Made by a program: the position numbers and the translations under genes. A stretch of 64,000 bases of DNA, taken from Nocardioides soli (GTDB lineage Bacteria > Actinomycetota > Actinomycetes > Propionibacteriales > Nocardioidaceae). The DNA is taken from assembly GCF_014191495.1 (NCBI RefSeq), contig NZ_JACHWR010000001.1:124001-188000 (forward strand). The letters are read 5' to 3'. Below, piece after piece: positions 25,645-34,449 of the stretch. The notes below the pieces were generated by a model. The model was given only the letters and a program-made list of their open reading frames with translations, was not told the DNA's origin and did not search any database. Every line of letters starts with the position of its first letter. Position 1 is the stretch's first letter.

Positions 25645-26910
25645 ATGAGAGAGGCACTGGCCGGCCTGAGCGTCCGCGGACGGGCCTTCCTCGCCGCCGG
25701 CGTCACCGCGGTCGTCTGCTCGATCATCCTCGACCAGACGACGCTCGCCCGCGTGGGCGTGCTGCTGCTGGCGCTGACGCTGATCACGGTCCTGGTGCTC
25801 GCGCGCAACCGCTACCGGCTCACGCTGGTGCGCAACGTCACCCCGCAGCTGGTGGCCGCCGGGCAGCCGGCCCGGGTGACGCTCACCCTCGCGAACGACG
25901 GGCTCGCGCCCAACGGCGTACTCCTGCTGGAAGACCAGGTGCCCTACGTGCTCGGCACCCGGCCGCGCTTCGTGCTCGAGGGCATCAGCCAGGGCTGGCG
26001 GCACTCGGTGAGCTACCAGGTGCGCTCCGACGTGCGCGGCCGGTTCGAGATCGGCCCGATGTCGGTGCGGGTCAGCGACCCCTTCGGGCTGGTCGAGCTG
26101 GGCCGCACCTTCCGCACCACGGTGCCGCTGATCGTCACCCCGCGGACCGTGCCGCTGCCGCAGATCCCGCTCGGCGGCGCCTGGACCGGCTCCGGCGACA
26201 ACCGGCCGCGGGCGTTCGCGATCGGCAGCGCGGAGGACGTGACCGTGCGCGAGTACCGCCGCGGCGACGACCTGCGCCGCGTGCACTGGCGCAGCTCGGC
26301 GCGCGTCGGCCAGCTCATGGTGCGCCGCGAGGAGCAGCCCTGGCAGTCACGGGCGACGCTCTTCCTCGACAACCGGGTGACCGCGCACCGCGGCCAGGGC
26401 ATCGCGTCCTCGCTCGAGGCGGCGGTCTCGGTCGCGGCCTCGGTCGCCGTGCACCTGACCCACCGCGGCTTCGCCGTACGCCTGGTGACCGCGACCGGCG
26501 AGGAGCCGGGCAGCGCCTGGCACGTGCGCGGCGCCGACCTGAACACCGGGCCCCTGCTGGAGGCGCTCGCGGTCGTGGCACCGGTGCAGCAGCCGCGGCT
26601 GGAGACCGGGTGGCTGACCGAGGGCGCGCACGGCGGGCTGACCGTCGCGGTGTTCGGCGGCGTGGACGCGGCGGACCTGCCGGTGCTGCGCCGGATGCAG
26701 CACCACGCCGGCTCGGCGCTGGCCGTCGCCGTCGACGTGGACGCCTGGATCGGCGCCGCTCCCGACGACGGCGCCACCCGGGTCCTCGCCCAGCAGGGCT
26801 GGCGCGCGGTGGCGCTGCGACCCCGCGACCGGCTCGACGCGGTCTGGCAGGAGCTCGGCCACACCAGCGCTCAGACCGCGCGCGGCGCACACCAGCAGGT
26901 CGGGTCATGA
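25645..26910 (+). CDS. DUF58 domain protein, two membrane helices
   Basis: A 421-aa protein. Two hydrophobic segments (~13-52) form a hairpin, followed by a beta-rich region, and then the DUF58 motif VREYRRGDDLRRVHWRSSAR at ~200-220 and a von Willebrand-like fold. It starts 18 bp after moxR, and its stop overlaps the transglutaminase ATG (ATGA). DUF58 proteins are regular partners of MoxR ATPases, but the molecular task is unsettled. Confidence 0.9.
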   Translation: MREALAGLSVRGRAFLAAGVTAVVCSIILDQTTLARVGVLLLALTLITVLVLARNRYRLTLVRNVTPQLVAAGQPARVTLTLANDGLAPNGVLLLEDQVPYVLGTRPRFVLEGISQGWRHSVSYQVRSDVRGRFEIGPMSVRVSDPFGLVELGRTFRTTVPLIVTPRTVPLPQIPLGGAWTGSGDNRPRAFAIGSAEDVTVREYRRGDDLRRVHWRSSARVGQLMVRREEQPWQSRATLFLDNRVTAHRGQGIASSLEAAVSVAASVAVHLTHRGFAVRLVTATGEEPGSAWHVRGADLNTGPLLEALAVVAPVQQPRLETGWLTEGAHGGLTVAVFGGVDAADLPVLRRMQHHAGSALAVAVDVDAWIGAAPDDGATRVLAQQGWRAVALRPRDRLDAVWQELGHTSAQTARGAHQQVGS

Positions 26911-29288
26911 GCACCCGGCCCCGGGGTCGGCTCGGCGCCAACGTCATCTTCGCCGCCACGACGGCGGGCACCACCTGGCTCGCGATGAACGCCTGGCGCG
27001 ACCTGACCGTCCGGCCGGGCGACTTCCTCAACCCGCTGCTGCTGCTGGCCCTCGTGATCGCCGGTGTCGGGGTGGCGGCGCGCTGGTGGCGCTGGCCGGG
27101 TGCCGCCGTCGTGGCGTTCCAGGTGGTCGTCGGCGCGATGCTGAGCTGCCTGATGCTGGTCGGCTCCCCGCTGCCGGTCGGCGGTGCCTGGACCGAGCTG
27201 ACGACGATGATCGGCGACGCGCTCGACACCTCCCGGCAGTACCGCGCGCCGGTGCCGCTGGGCGCGCCCCCGGTCGACGTCCTGCTGGTCCTCGGTGGGC
27301 TGGCGTGCCTGCTGCTCGTCGACATGCTGGCGTGCACGCTGCGGCGGGTGCCGCTGGCCGGCCTCCCCCTGCTCGCGATCTTCAGCATCCCGGTCGGGAT
27401 GATCGACCAGGGCATCGCCTGGTGGGTCTTCGCCATCACCGCGATCGGCTACCTCACGATGCTCTTCCTCCAGGAGAGTGACCAGGTCGCGCGCTGGGGC
27501 CGTCCGCTCGGCGAGGACCGCGAGACCGGCGATCCCATCTCGTTCGGCGCCGGCGCGACCACCGTCCGCAGCACCGCGAGCCTGGTCGGTGGCGCCGCGA
27601 CCGCGATCGCCGTCATGGTGCCGGTGCTGATCCCGGCGACCGGGCTGCACATGTTCGACTTCGGCCCGGGCTCGGGCGGCGGCGACGACATCAAGGTGGC
27701 CAACCCCACGGCCGATCTGGTGCGCGACCTCAAGCGCGGCGACGACATCCCGCTGATCCGGGTGACGACCAACGACCCGGACCCGTCGTACCTGCGGATC
27801 CTCGCCCTCACCCGCTTCTCCGACGCGGAGTGGAGCCCCGGCAACCGGGAGGTGCCGGCCGACCACCTCGCCGACGGCCAGATGCCGCCACCGCAGGGCG
27901 TCGCCGCGGAGCTCTCCCGGCAGGACTATCCCTACCAGGTGAGCGTGCTGCCGACGTTCGACTCGCGCTGGCTGCCCACGCAGCCGCCGGTCAGTCTCGT
28001 CGACGCCCCGGGTGACTGGCGCTACGACCAGCGCACCATGGACTTCATCGCCGGCGACCAGGACCTGTCGACGGCCTCGCTCGACTACACCATGACCTCG
28101 GTCGACCTCAACCTCACCTCGGCGCGGCTGGAGCAGGCGGGCACGCCCACCGGCAAGGTGGACGACATCTTCACCGACCTGCCCGAGGACATGCCGCCGA
28201 TCGTCCACGACCTCGCGGTGCAGGTGACCGACGGCGCGACCACGCAGTACGAGAAGGCGGTCGCGCTCCAGAACTGGTTCCGCACCGAGTTCAGCTACTC
28301 CCTCGACCGCGCCGACGGCAACGGCACCGATGCGCTGGTGGAGTTCCTGACCGACGCCCCGGGCGGCCGGATCGGCTACTGCGAGCAGTTCGCCTCGGCA
28401 ATGGCGGTGATGGCTCGCGACCTCGGCATCCCCGCCCGGGTCGCGATCGGCTTCCTGAACCCGTCGCCGGACGGCCCGGACACGTGGGTCTACAGCTCCG
28501 ACGACATGCACGCCTGGCCCGAGCTGTTCTTCGACGGCGCCGGCTGGGTGCGCTTCGAGCCCACCCCGGCCGGCCGGGCCGAGGACGTCCCGTCGTACAC
28601 CGTGCCCGGCACGCCCGACGACGGCCCGACCGCGTCGATCTCGCCGTCGGCGAGGTCCTCGGCGGTCGCGCCGACCAACCGCCCCCAGGACACCGAGTCT
28701 GCCGCGGCGGACGCCGGCGACTCCGGCGACACCGGGTCGACGATCGCGTGGGGGCCAACGCTCGGCGGGCTCGCCGCGGTCGCGCTCCTCGTCGGCGGAC
28801 TGCTGCTCCCCCGGCTGGTGCGCTCTCGGCGTCGCGAGCGCCGGCTCGCCTCGGGCGCGATCGAGGCGATCTGGGACGAGCTCCACGACACCGCGCTCGA
28901 CCTCGGCGTCCCGTGGCCGCCCGGCCACTCGCCGCGGCGTACCCGCAACGTGCTGGTCGAGCACCTCGGCGCGCCCGCCGGGCCCGACTCCCCCGAACGC
29001 CCGGCACACGGACCGGCCGTCGCCCCCGCGGCGGTCGCCGCCCTCGACCGGCTGGTGCTCACCCTCGAGCTGGCCCGCTACTCCCGCGCCGGCGCCACCA
29101 TCGACCCGGTGCGGCTCCGCAGCGACGGCGAGGCGTGCGTCGCCGCGCTCGCCGGCGGTGCCACCCGGGCCGCCCGGCGCCGCGCCACCTGGTGGCCCCG
29201 CTCCGTGCTCACCCTGCGCCGCCGTACCAGCTCCACCGCCCCGCCCCTCGAGGCCCGCTACGGCGGGGTCGTCGACAACATGAGCTGA
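26907..29288 (+). CDS. Membrane-bound transglutaminase-like protein (TgpA type)
   Basis: A 793-aa protein. The N-terminal ~200 residues hold several membrane helices, an extracytoplasmic part follows, then the transglutaminase core with Cys in GYCEQFASAMAVMARDLGIP, His in DMHAWPELFF, and WVRFEPTP in the third position. A last membrane helix (~625-645) leads to a cytoplasmic C-terminal region. The much longer open frame reaching back to 25044 runs out of frame through moxR and DUF58, so the true start is the ATG at 26907, coupled to the DUF58 stop. It completes the MoxR-DUF58-transglutaminase triad. Peptide or wall substrates are unknown. Confidence 0.92.
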   Translation: MSTRPRGRLGANVIFAATTAGTTWLAMNAWRDLTVRPGDFLNPLLLLALVIAGVGVAARWWRWPGAAVVAFQVVVGAMLSCLMLVGSPLPVGGAWTELTTMIGDALDTSRQYRAPVPLGAPPVDVLLVLGGLACLLLVDMLACTLRRVPLAGLPLLAIFSIPVGMIDQGIAWWVFAITAIGYLTMLFLQESDQVARWGRPLGEDRETGDPISFGAGATTVRSTASLVGGAATAIAVMVPVLIPATGLHMFDFGPGSGGGDDIKVANPTADLVRDLKRGDDIPLIRVTTNDPDPSYLRILALTRFSDAEWSPGNREVPADHLADGQMPPPQGVAAELSRQDYPYQVSVLPTFDSRWLPTQPPVSLVDAPGDWRYDQRTMDFIAGDQDLSTASLDYTMTSVDLNLTSARLEQAGTPTGKVDDIFTDLPEDMPPIVHDLAVQVTDGATTQYEKAVALQNWFRTEFSYSLDRADGNGTDALVEFLTDAPGGRIGYCEQFASAMAVMARDLGIPARVAIGFLNPSPDGPDTWVYSSDDMHAWPELFFDGAGWVRFEPTPAGRAEDVPSYTVPGTPDDGPTASISPSARSSAVAPTNRPQDTESAAADAGDSGDTGSTIAWGPTLGGLAAVALLVGGLLLPRLVRSRRRERRLASGAIEAIWDELHDTALDLGVPWPPGHSPRRTRNVLVEHLGAPAGPDSPERPAHGPAVAPAAVAALDRLVLTLELARYSRAGATIDPVRLRSDGEACVAALAGGATRAARRRATWWPRSVLTLRRRTSSTAPPLEARYGGVVDNMS

Positions 29289-29326
29289 TCGGCCCCGCAC
29301 CCGGTCGGCGTCGGATCGGACTTTGC

Positions 29327-29391
29327 GGATAGTCCGTCACGTTCCGGTTGTCGATCCACGCTCATGACGACCAGAACGTGACGGACTATCC
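29327..29391. repeat. 67-bp-class hairpin, copy A (inverted orientation)
   Basis: Arms 29327-29352 and 29366-29391 begin GGATAGTCCGTCACGTT and end AACGTGACGGACTATCC, with only two mismatches and a 13-nt loop. It lies 38 bp past the transglutaminase stop. Relative to the copies at 34298 and 35522 it is inverted. Confidence 0.9.
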
Positions 29392-29434
29392 CGCCGCCGC
29401 TGCCGGCCGGGTGGGCCGACGGGGAGGTCGCCAT

Positions 29435-29505
29435 GAGGGATACCCAGTGACGATGTGGTTGTTCCGAGCGCTCCGGAGCAACCACATCGTCACTGGGTAT
29501 CCCTC
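29435..29505. repeat. 71-bp hairpin with perfect 27-bp stem
   Basis: Arms 29435-29461 (GAGGGATACCCAGTGACG...) and 29479-29505 are perfectly complementary over 27 bp, and the 17-nt loop can itself pair (TCCG/CGGA). It sits between the convergent transglutaminase and DUF3040 genes. The stem sequence is unrelated to copy A except for general geometry. Confidence 0.9.
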
Positions 29506-29594
29506 TTGCGGCTGCGCGTGGGACGTGCTCCGAACGTGGAACGACCCGGCCGTGGTCGACCGGGTCGTGGTGCTGGTGGTGCTGGGGGCGCGGG

Positions 29595-30029
29595 TCAGAA
29601 GCCGCCGTGCTCGCGGCGCCGGCGCCAGCGCTCCTCCATGCGCTCCATGAAGGAGCCGCCGTTGGAGCCGCGGTTGCGCTTGGTACGGCGACCGCCGTCG
29701 ATGACGGTGAAGCCGCGGCTGGGATGCGCGGCGCGCGGGTCGGCCGCCGCCGGGGCCGCATGATGACCACGCATGGCGGCCAGGGCCACGGTGGCCGAGC
29801 CGAGCATCACCACGAAGCCCGCGATGCCGAGCACTGTGATCCGGGCGACGGCGCCGGTCATCAAGACAGCGACACCGATCGCGAAGCAGACACCTGCGAT
29901 GATCGCGCGGCGACGGGCCGTGCGGCGGAAGGCCGTGCCGCGCAGCGTCGACGCCAGCTTGGGGTCCTCCTCGACGAGGGCCCGCTCCATCTGCTCGAGC
30001 AGTCGGAGCTCCTCTTCCGAGAGTGGCAC
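29595..30029 (-). CDS. DUF3040 membrane protein
   Basis: A 144-aa protein. The N-terminus VPLSEEELRLLEQMERALVE and EDPKLASTLRG is the DUF3040 signature, followed by two membrane helices (~50-95) and a basic C-terminus (GSFMERMEERWRRRREHGGF). The start is the GTG at 30029 with GGGAGG just upstream, although the frame remains open to 30158. DUF3040 proteins are small actinobacterial membrane proteins often found near dcw genes. The function is unknown. Confidence 0.88.
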   Translation of the reverse strand: MPLSEEELRLLEQMERALVEEDPKLASTLRGTAFRRTARRRAIIAGVCFAIGVAVLMTGAVARITVLGIAGFVVMLGSATVALAAMRGHHAAPAAADPRAAHPSRGFTVIDGGRRTKRNRGSNGGSFMERMEERWRRRREHGGF

Positions 30030-30244
30030 CGTACCTCCCACATGGTCATCGCCGGACACAACGACTCCGGCAACTGCAAGTCTAGGCAGCGGCTGCTGAT
30101 CCCGGTAGGCGGGTCGCCGAATTTCGTCACCGAACCGTGGCCGACGCCTGGTCGGCACGGTGCCCAGGACGGCGTCGGGGCGTTCCGGACGCGGTCACGG
30201 GCGGCTGCGATCCGCCCCCGCACGGGCATCCGGCGGTCAGCGGG

Positions 30245-30979
30245 TCAGCGCGCCAGAAGGTGCAGCTGGGCCGCCAGCGGGAGGTACTCGGGTCGCTCCG
30301 AGACCGCGCGCTCCAGCTCGACCAGGGCGGCGGTCGCCCCAGCCTCGAGGTCGAGCAGCGAGCCGGGGACCAGGTCGGCGAAGACGCGGACACCGTGGAC
30401 CGCGCCGACCGCGAAGCCGGACCGTTCCAGCAGCTCGGTGGCCTCGGCCGCCGTGAAGCGGTGGCCGGCGCGGCCGTCTCGCGCCCCCACCGGGGCATCG
30501 AGCAACGTCAGCGCCTGGGTGAAGTGGCCGGCCATCGCCCGGGCCACCACGGCCGCGTGTCGCTGGGCGACGAGCAGGCTCAGCGTCCCGCCCGGGCGGA
30601 GCACCTGACGCAGGGTCGCCAGCGCGGCGACCGGATCGTCGACGACCTCGAGGACACCGTGGCACAGCACGACATCGGCACTCTGCGGCCCCACGGCGTC
30701 CAGCAGCGTCGCCAGGTCGCCCTGCTGCGCCGCGACCTCGACGTCGAGCTCGCGGGCCCGTCGGCTCAGCGCCGCGAGCGCATCGGGGCTCGGGTCGACC
30801 ACGGTCACCCGGGCTCCGAGGCCGGCGACCCGGACCGCGAACCCGCCGGTGCCGCCGCCGATGTCGAGCACGTCGCCGCCGGCCTCGACGTACGGCCGAA
30901 CGGCGTCCCAGACCACCGAGCTCCTGGCGGCGGTCCGCCGCTCGCTCGGGGGCTCGGTGGGCCGCGCGCTCTCGTTCAT
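30245..30979 (-). CDS. SAM-dependent class I methyltransferase
   Basis: A 244-aa methyltransferase with SAM motif I VLDIGGGTGGFAVRVA at ~37-52, the acidic ribose-binding VVDPSPDAL, and the post-II motif DVVLCHGVLEVVDDP. It resembles the SmtA/UbiG-like methyltransferases near DUF3040 in actinobacteria. The substrate cannot be inferred. It shares the strand of DUF3040 but is separated from it by ~215 bp in which I see no gene. Confidence 0.85.
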   Translation of the reverse strand: MNESARPTEPPSERRTAARSSVVWDAVRPYVEAGGDVLDIGGGTGGFAVRVAGLGARVTVVDPSPDALAALSRRARELDVEVAAQQGDLATLLDAVGPQSADVVLCHGVLEVVDDPVAALATLRQVLRPGGTLSLLVAQRHAAVVARAMAGHFTQALTLLDAPVGARDGRAGHRFTAAEATELLERSGFAVGAVHGVRVFADLVPGSLLDLEAGATAALVELERAVSERPEYLPLAAQLHLLAR

Positions 30980-31042
30980 GCCTCCGACACTAGTGGCGCG
31001 AGGCCGGTGACGCGCGAGACCCGGCGCGTCACCCGGCGTGCA

Positions 31043-31474
31043 TCACCCGGCGCGCATCACCTCCCCCGCGGCGAGCGGGGCATGCGGCACCAACCCCAGG
31101 GACCGCTCGACCACGGCGAGGAAGCGGTCGGCGTCGCGCACCAGGTCGTCGGCCTCCCGCGCGGCGACCGCCCGTGCCGAGCCGGCCTCGGCGGCGGCCC
31201 GCTTGGACGCACCGGCCGCGAAGAAGGTCGCCCACTCGCCGAGCTCGGGAGCGACCTCGGCGAGCAGCACCCACGCGTTCTTCTGTGGTCGGCGACCGCG
31301 GCGTGCCGATGGCCGGGCCCGGGCCGCCAAGAGCGCCGCCGCCGAGCGTAGCGCCGCGACGTGGGCGCAGGCGTAGCGCGTCGGGGGGTCCGTGGCCGCC
31401 ACCGCCTCGCTCAGCGACTCCGCTGCGCGGGCGAGATAGGAGTGCGTGGTGGCGGGCAGGGCGTACGGGTTCAT
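31043..31474 (-). CDS. SAV_6107-family HEPN domain protein
   Basis: A 143-aa all-helical protein. Residues ~10-55 (YLARAAESLSEAVAATDPPT, then RYACAHVAALRSAAALLAAR) and ~65-125 (KNAWVLLAEVAPELGEWATFF, READDLVRDADRFL) match the actinobacterial SAV_6107 HEPN family. The ATG at 31474 is preceded by GAGG ten bases upstream, and an earlier open stretch to 31597 has no good start. HEPN proteins can be RNases of toxin systems, but no partner nucleotidyltransferase is adjacent, and this family sits in ordinary housekeeping contexts. Confidence 0.8.
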   Translation of the reverse strand: MNPYALPATTHSYLARAAESLSEAVAATDPPTRYACAHVAALRSAAALLAARARPSARRGRRPQKNAWVLLAEVAPELGEWATFFAAGASKRAAAEAGSARAVAAREADDLVRDADRFLAVVERSLGLVPHAPLAAGEVMRAG

Positions 31475-31656
31475 CGAGCACCTCATCTCCTCGACCCAGG
31501 ACCGGCGACCCACTGTCGGTGCGACCGGGCATGCTGAGCCAGGCCCGGCCCGACGGGGACGGGGTCGAGGTCGTCCCCGCCGAGCCGGATCGAACATATG
31601 TTCGATCTGATGGCTACGCTACACCCCGGTGCCGACGGCCCGTCAAGGGCGCGAGA

Positions 31657-32115
31657 TCAGGATCCGGCGCGGACGTCGCCGGAGCGGTCGGCCGCCCGCA
31701 GGTAGACGCCGGTGTCGCGATGCCACAGCGCGACCAGCACCGCCGCGTCGAGCACCAGGCTCACGATCGACAGCACCACGAACAGGGCGGGCGGTCCGAT
31801 GCGCAGGGTCGCCAGCGTGCCGATCGCCAGCGCCGCCACCGTCACGGTGATCGCCACCCGTGCCCAGCCGTGCCGGGCCCGGAAGAACTCGAGCAGGACC
31901 GCCATCATCAGCGCGATCACCACGAGCATCACGACGATGACCGGCACGATGTCGGGAGGCTCCACGGAGCCGGCGTCGGGGCGACCGGCCTCCCACGCGT
32001 CGGTGAGCTCGGACTTGAAGACCATCGAGAGCCCGGCCGTGACCATCGACAGTACGACCAGCGCCCCGGTCAACCAGACCGCGGCCGTCACCGCCGTTGC
32101 TCGCCCCTGACTCAT
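31657..32115 (-). CDS. Four-helix membrane protein of unknown function
   Basis: A 152-aa protein with four hydrophobic segments (~9-33, 55-77, 86-104 and 108-128 from the ATG at 32115). GGAGGAG seven bases upstream sets the start. No motif identifies a family. It stands divergent to the ybaK-like gene, with 50 bp between the two start codons. Confidence 0.65.
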   Translation of the reverse strand: MSQGRATAVTAAVWLTGALVVLSMVTAGLSMVFKSELTDAWEAGRPDAGSVEPPDIVPVIVVMLVVIALMMAVLLEFFRARHGWARVAITVTVAALAIGTLATLRIGPPALFVVLSIVSLVLDAAVLVALWHRDTGVYLRAADRSGDVRAGS

Positions 32116-32165
32116 CCAGCTCCTCCTCCATCCCCGGCGCAGCACGCTGCCCTAGGGTCTCGACC

Positions 32166-32639
32166 ATGAACTCCGAACACCCGACGATCACCCGGTTCCG
32201 CGACGACCACGCGCGACGAGGCGGCACCGGTGAGATCGTCATCCTGCCCGATTCGGTGCACACCGCGGCACTCGCGGCCGAGGCACTGGGGTGTGAGGTC
32301 GGTGCGATCGCCAACAGCCTGCTCTTCGACGCCGACGGGACGCCCGTACTCATTCTGACCTCGGGAGCCCATCGCGTCGACACGGTTGCGGCCGCGGCGC
32401 GCGTCGGGGTGAGCAAGCTCAAGCGGGCCTCGCCCGACTTCGTGCGCGAGCACACCGGGCAGGTCATCGGCGGGGTCTCCCCCATCGGGCATCCGGCCCC
32501 CGTGCCGACGTACCTCGACTCCTGGCTGCGGCGCTACGAGGTGGTCTGGGCGGCGGCCGGCCACCCGGCTGCGGTGTTCTCCACGACCTACGACGAGCTC
32601 GCGGCGATGACCGGCGCGCCGGAGATCGAGGTCGACTGA
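32166..32639 (+). CDS. YbaK/ProX-type aminoacyl-tRNA deacylase
   Basis: A 157-aa single-domain editing protein that hydrolyses misacylated tRNA (Cys- or Ala-tRNA-Pro type). ANSLLFDADGTPVLILTSG, the Lys of GVSKLKRASPDFVREHTGQ, and IGGVSPIGHP are the conserved YbaK features. TAGGGT ends seven bases before the ATG, so the message may be leaderless. Its TGA overlaps the ATG of the ArsC-like gene (TGATG). Which tRNA is edited is not decided by sequence. Confidence 0.88.
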   Translation: MNSEHPTITRFRDDHARRGGTGEIVILPDSVHTAALAAEALGCEVGAIANSLLFDADGTPVLILTSGAHRVDTVAAAARVGVSKLKRASPDFVREHTGQVIGGVSPIGHPAPVPTYLDSWLRRYEVVWAAAGHPAAVFSTTYDELAAMTGAPEIEVD

Positions 32640-32995
32640 TGGAGATCTGGCTCAACCCCGCCTGCTCGAAGTGCCGCACCGCCGTGGCCGAGCTCGACGC
32701 GGCCGGCGTCGCCTACACCGTACGGCGCTACCTCGACGAGCCACCGACGGCCGTCGAGCTCGCCGACGTCGTGGCCCGGCTCGGCCTGGAGCCCTGGGAC
32801 ATCGCGCGCGCCAAGGAGGCCCGCGAGGCCGGCATCGACCTGCCCCGCGACGCCGAGCACCGGGCGGACTGGCTCGAGGCGCTGGCGACGCACCCCCGGG
32901 CGATCCAGCGGCCGATCATCACCGCGGCCGACGGCACGACCGTCGTGGGCCGCGACCAGGAGTCGCTCGACCGCGTGCTCGGCGCCGAGGCCTGA
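32639..32995 (+). CDS. ArsC/Spx-family thioredoxin-fold protein
   Basis: A 118-aa protein with the N-terminal CxxC motif NPACSKCRTA and the ArsC-family C-terminus PRAIQRPIITAADGTTVVGR. Members include arsenate reductases of the glutaredoxin-linked type, Spx and YffB. No arsR, arsB or acr3 gene is nearby and the neighbour is a tRNA-editing gene, so arsenic resistance is not supported. It is translationally coupled to the ybaK-like gene. Confidence 0.82.
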   Translation: MEIWLNPACSKCRTAVAELDAAGVAYTVRRYLDEPPTAVELADVVARLGLEPWDIARAKEAREAGIDLPRDAEHRADWLEALATHPRAIQRPIITAADGTTVVGRDQESLDRVLGAEA

Positions 32996-33002
32996 GCCGG
33001 GG

Positions 33003-34304
33003 ATGGCACGCGTCGTGGTCGTCGGCGGCGGGTTCGGCGGTCTCGCCGCCTCGCTGCGGCTCGCCAAGCTCGGCCACGACGTCACCCTGATCGAGCGAGC
33101 GGCGAGGCCCGGCGGGGCGCTGTCGGAGGTCCACGCGGGCGACTTCGCGTGGGACGCGGGCCCGACGTACACCCTGCTCCCCGCCGTCGTGCGCGACCTC
33201 TTCCGCAAGTCCGGGCGGCCGATCGAGCGGGAGCTGGAGCTGGTGCCGCTCGACCTCGTGCGGGAGCACCGCTTCGAGGACGGCACGTCCGTGCGGCTGT
33301 CGAGCGGCCGGGCGGCGCAGGTGGCCGCGTTCGACGGGCTCGGCCGCGGACTCGGTCAGCAGTGGGTGGACCACGTCGCGTCGTACGCCGACGACTGGGA
33401 GGTGCTGCGCCGTGGCTACCTGGAGAACCCGTGGGACCCGGCCGACCTGCCGCGCGACGTCGCCCGCCGGCTCGACGGTCGGGAGATGCTGGCCAGACGC
33501 CTGCGGAAGGCGTTCCGCGACGAGCGACTCCGGCTGGTCGCCGGGCATCCGTTCGTCGCCGAGGGTCACGAGCTGCGCAACGTGCCGGCCTGGGCCGGCA
33601 TGACGGCGTACGTCGAGCAGCGCTTCGGTGCCTGGACCGTCGAGGGCGGGATGGCGCGGCTCGGCGACGCGCTGATCGCACGACTCGCCACCCGCAAGGT
33701 GCAGGTCCTGACCGACACCGAGGCCGACGACCTGCTGGTGCGCGACGGAAGGGTCGCCGCGGTCGCCACCCCTGCGGGCGAGGTCGACGCCGACGTCGTG
33801 GTCTGCGCCGTCGACCCGCGACGACTGCCGGCGCTGGCGGCGTACGTCGAGCGCACCATGCCCGCGATCCCGCCCTTCGTGGTGCACGTCGGCCTGTCGG
33901 GCGAGGCGCCGGACCTGCCGCACGAACTGGTGCTGCACGGTGACCCGACGCTCGTCGTCCGCACCGGCGGGCGCGCCCCGGAGGGTCACGCCGCCCTGAC
34001 CGTGCACGGCCGCGGCAGCCTCTCCGAGGACATCCTGCGTGCCCTGGCGCGGCACCGGATCGACCTGCGGCCACAGGTCGTCGAACGGGTGGATGTCAGC
34101 CCGCGCGAGCAGGTCGAGCAGTGGGGCGGCTCGCCGATGGGCGTGCTCTGGCAGGGCCGGGGCACCACGCGGAGGCGACTCGGCCCGCGCACCCCCATCC
34201 CCGACGTGTACGCCGCCGGCGCCCATGCCACCCCGGGCGCCGGGCTCCCCTACGTGGGACTGTCCGCGGCGCTGGTGGCGGCGGAGGTGGGACCGGCGGG
34301 ATAG
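33003..34304 (+). CDS. CrtI-like FAD-dependent oxidoreductase (phytoene desaturase family)
   Basis: A 433-aa flavoprotein. The dinucleotide-binding motif is VVGGGFGGLAASLRLAKLGH at ~6-25, followed by the Glu of LIERAARPGGALSE, DAGPTYTLLP, and the C-terminal FAD-closing motif YAAGAHATPGAGLPYVGLSA. These fit the CrtI/NAD(P)-FAD oxidoreductase superfamily, somewhat shorter than true phytoene desaturases (~500 aa). No crtB or crtY is present, although a polyprenyl synthase lies 2.3 kb downstream (36557). The substrate is open. The TAG stop lies inside the left arm of hairpin copy B. Confidence 0.85.
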   Translation: MARVVVVGGGFGGLAASLRLAKLGHDVTLIERAARPGGALSEVHAGDFAWDAGPTYTLLPAVVRDLFRKSGRPIERELELVPLDLVREHRFEDGTSVRLSSGRAAQVAAFDGLGRGLGQQWVDHVASYADDWEVLRRGYLENPWDPADLPRDVARRLDGREMLARRLRKAFRDERLRLVAGHPFVAEGHELRNVPAWAGMTAYVEQRFGAWTVEGGMARLGDALIARLATRKVQVLTDTEADDLLVRDGRVAAVATPAGEVDADVVVCAVDPRRLPALAAYVERTMPAIPPFVVHVGLSGEAPDLPHELVLHGDPTLVVRTGGRAPEGHAALTVHGRGSLSEDILRALARHRIDLRPQVVERVDVSPREQVEQWGGSPMGVLWQGRGTTRRRLGPRTPIPDVYAAGAHATPGAGLPYVGLSAALVAAEVGPAG

Positions 34305-34364
34305 TCCGTCACGTTCTGGTCGTCACTCCGGACGATCGGCAACCGGAACGTGACGGACTATCCC
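34298..34364. repeat. 67-bp hairpin, copy B, containing the stop codon of the upstream gene
   Basis: Arms 34298-34324 and 34338-34364 are 27 nt each around a 13-nt loop (GGGATAGTCCGTCACGTTCT... / ...AACGTGACGGACTATCCC). Mismatches are limited to the loop-proximal end. The TAG at 34302-34304 within the left arm terminates the CrtI-like gene. Confidence 0.92.
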
Positions 34365-34449
34365 GATAATCGACCCACTCCGCCCCCGCACCTCGCGGGC
34401 CTGTGGATGACGGGAGCAGCGACGGCCGGATGCGGCGCACGATGCTGCG

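Noticed and set aside
25044..29288. A single 1414-codon reading frame across moxR, DUF58 and transglutaminase
   Set aside because: Only the part from 26907 codes for recognised domains. The first ~620 codons run out of frame through moxR and DUF58.
31043..31474. HEPN toxin of a toxin-antitoxin pair
   Set aside because: No nucleotidyltransferase or other antitoxin gene is adjacent. The family is a conserved actinobacterial single gene.
32639..32995. Arsenate reductase of a resistance operon
   Set aside because: Only the fold family matches. No arsR, arsB or acr3 gene is nearby.
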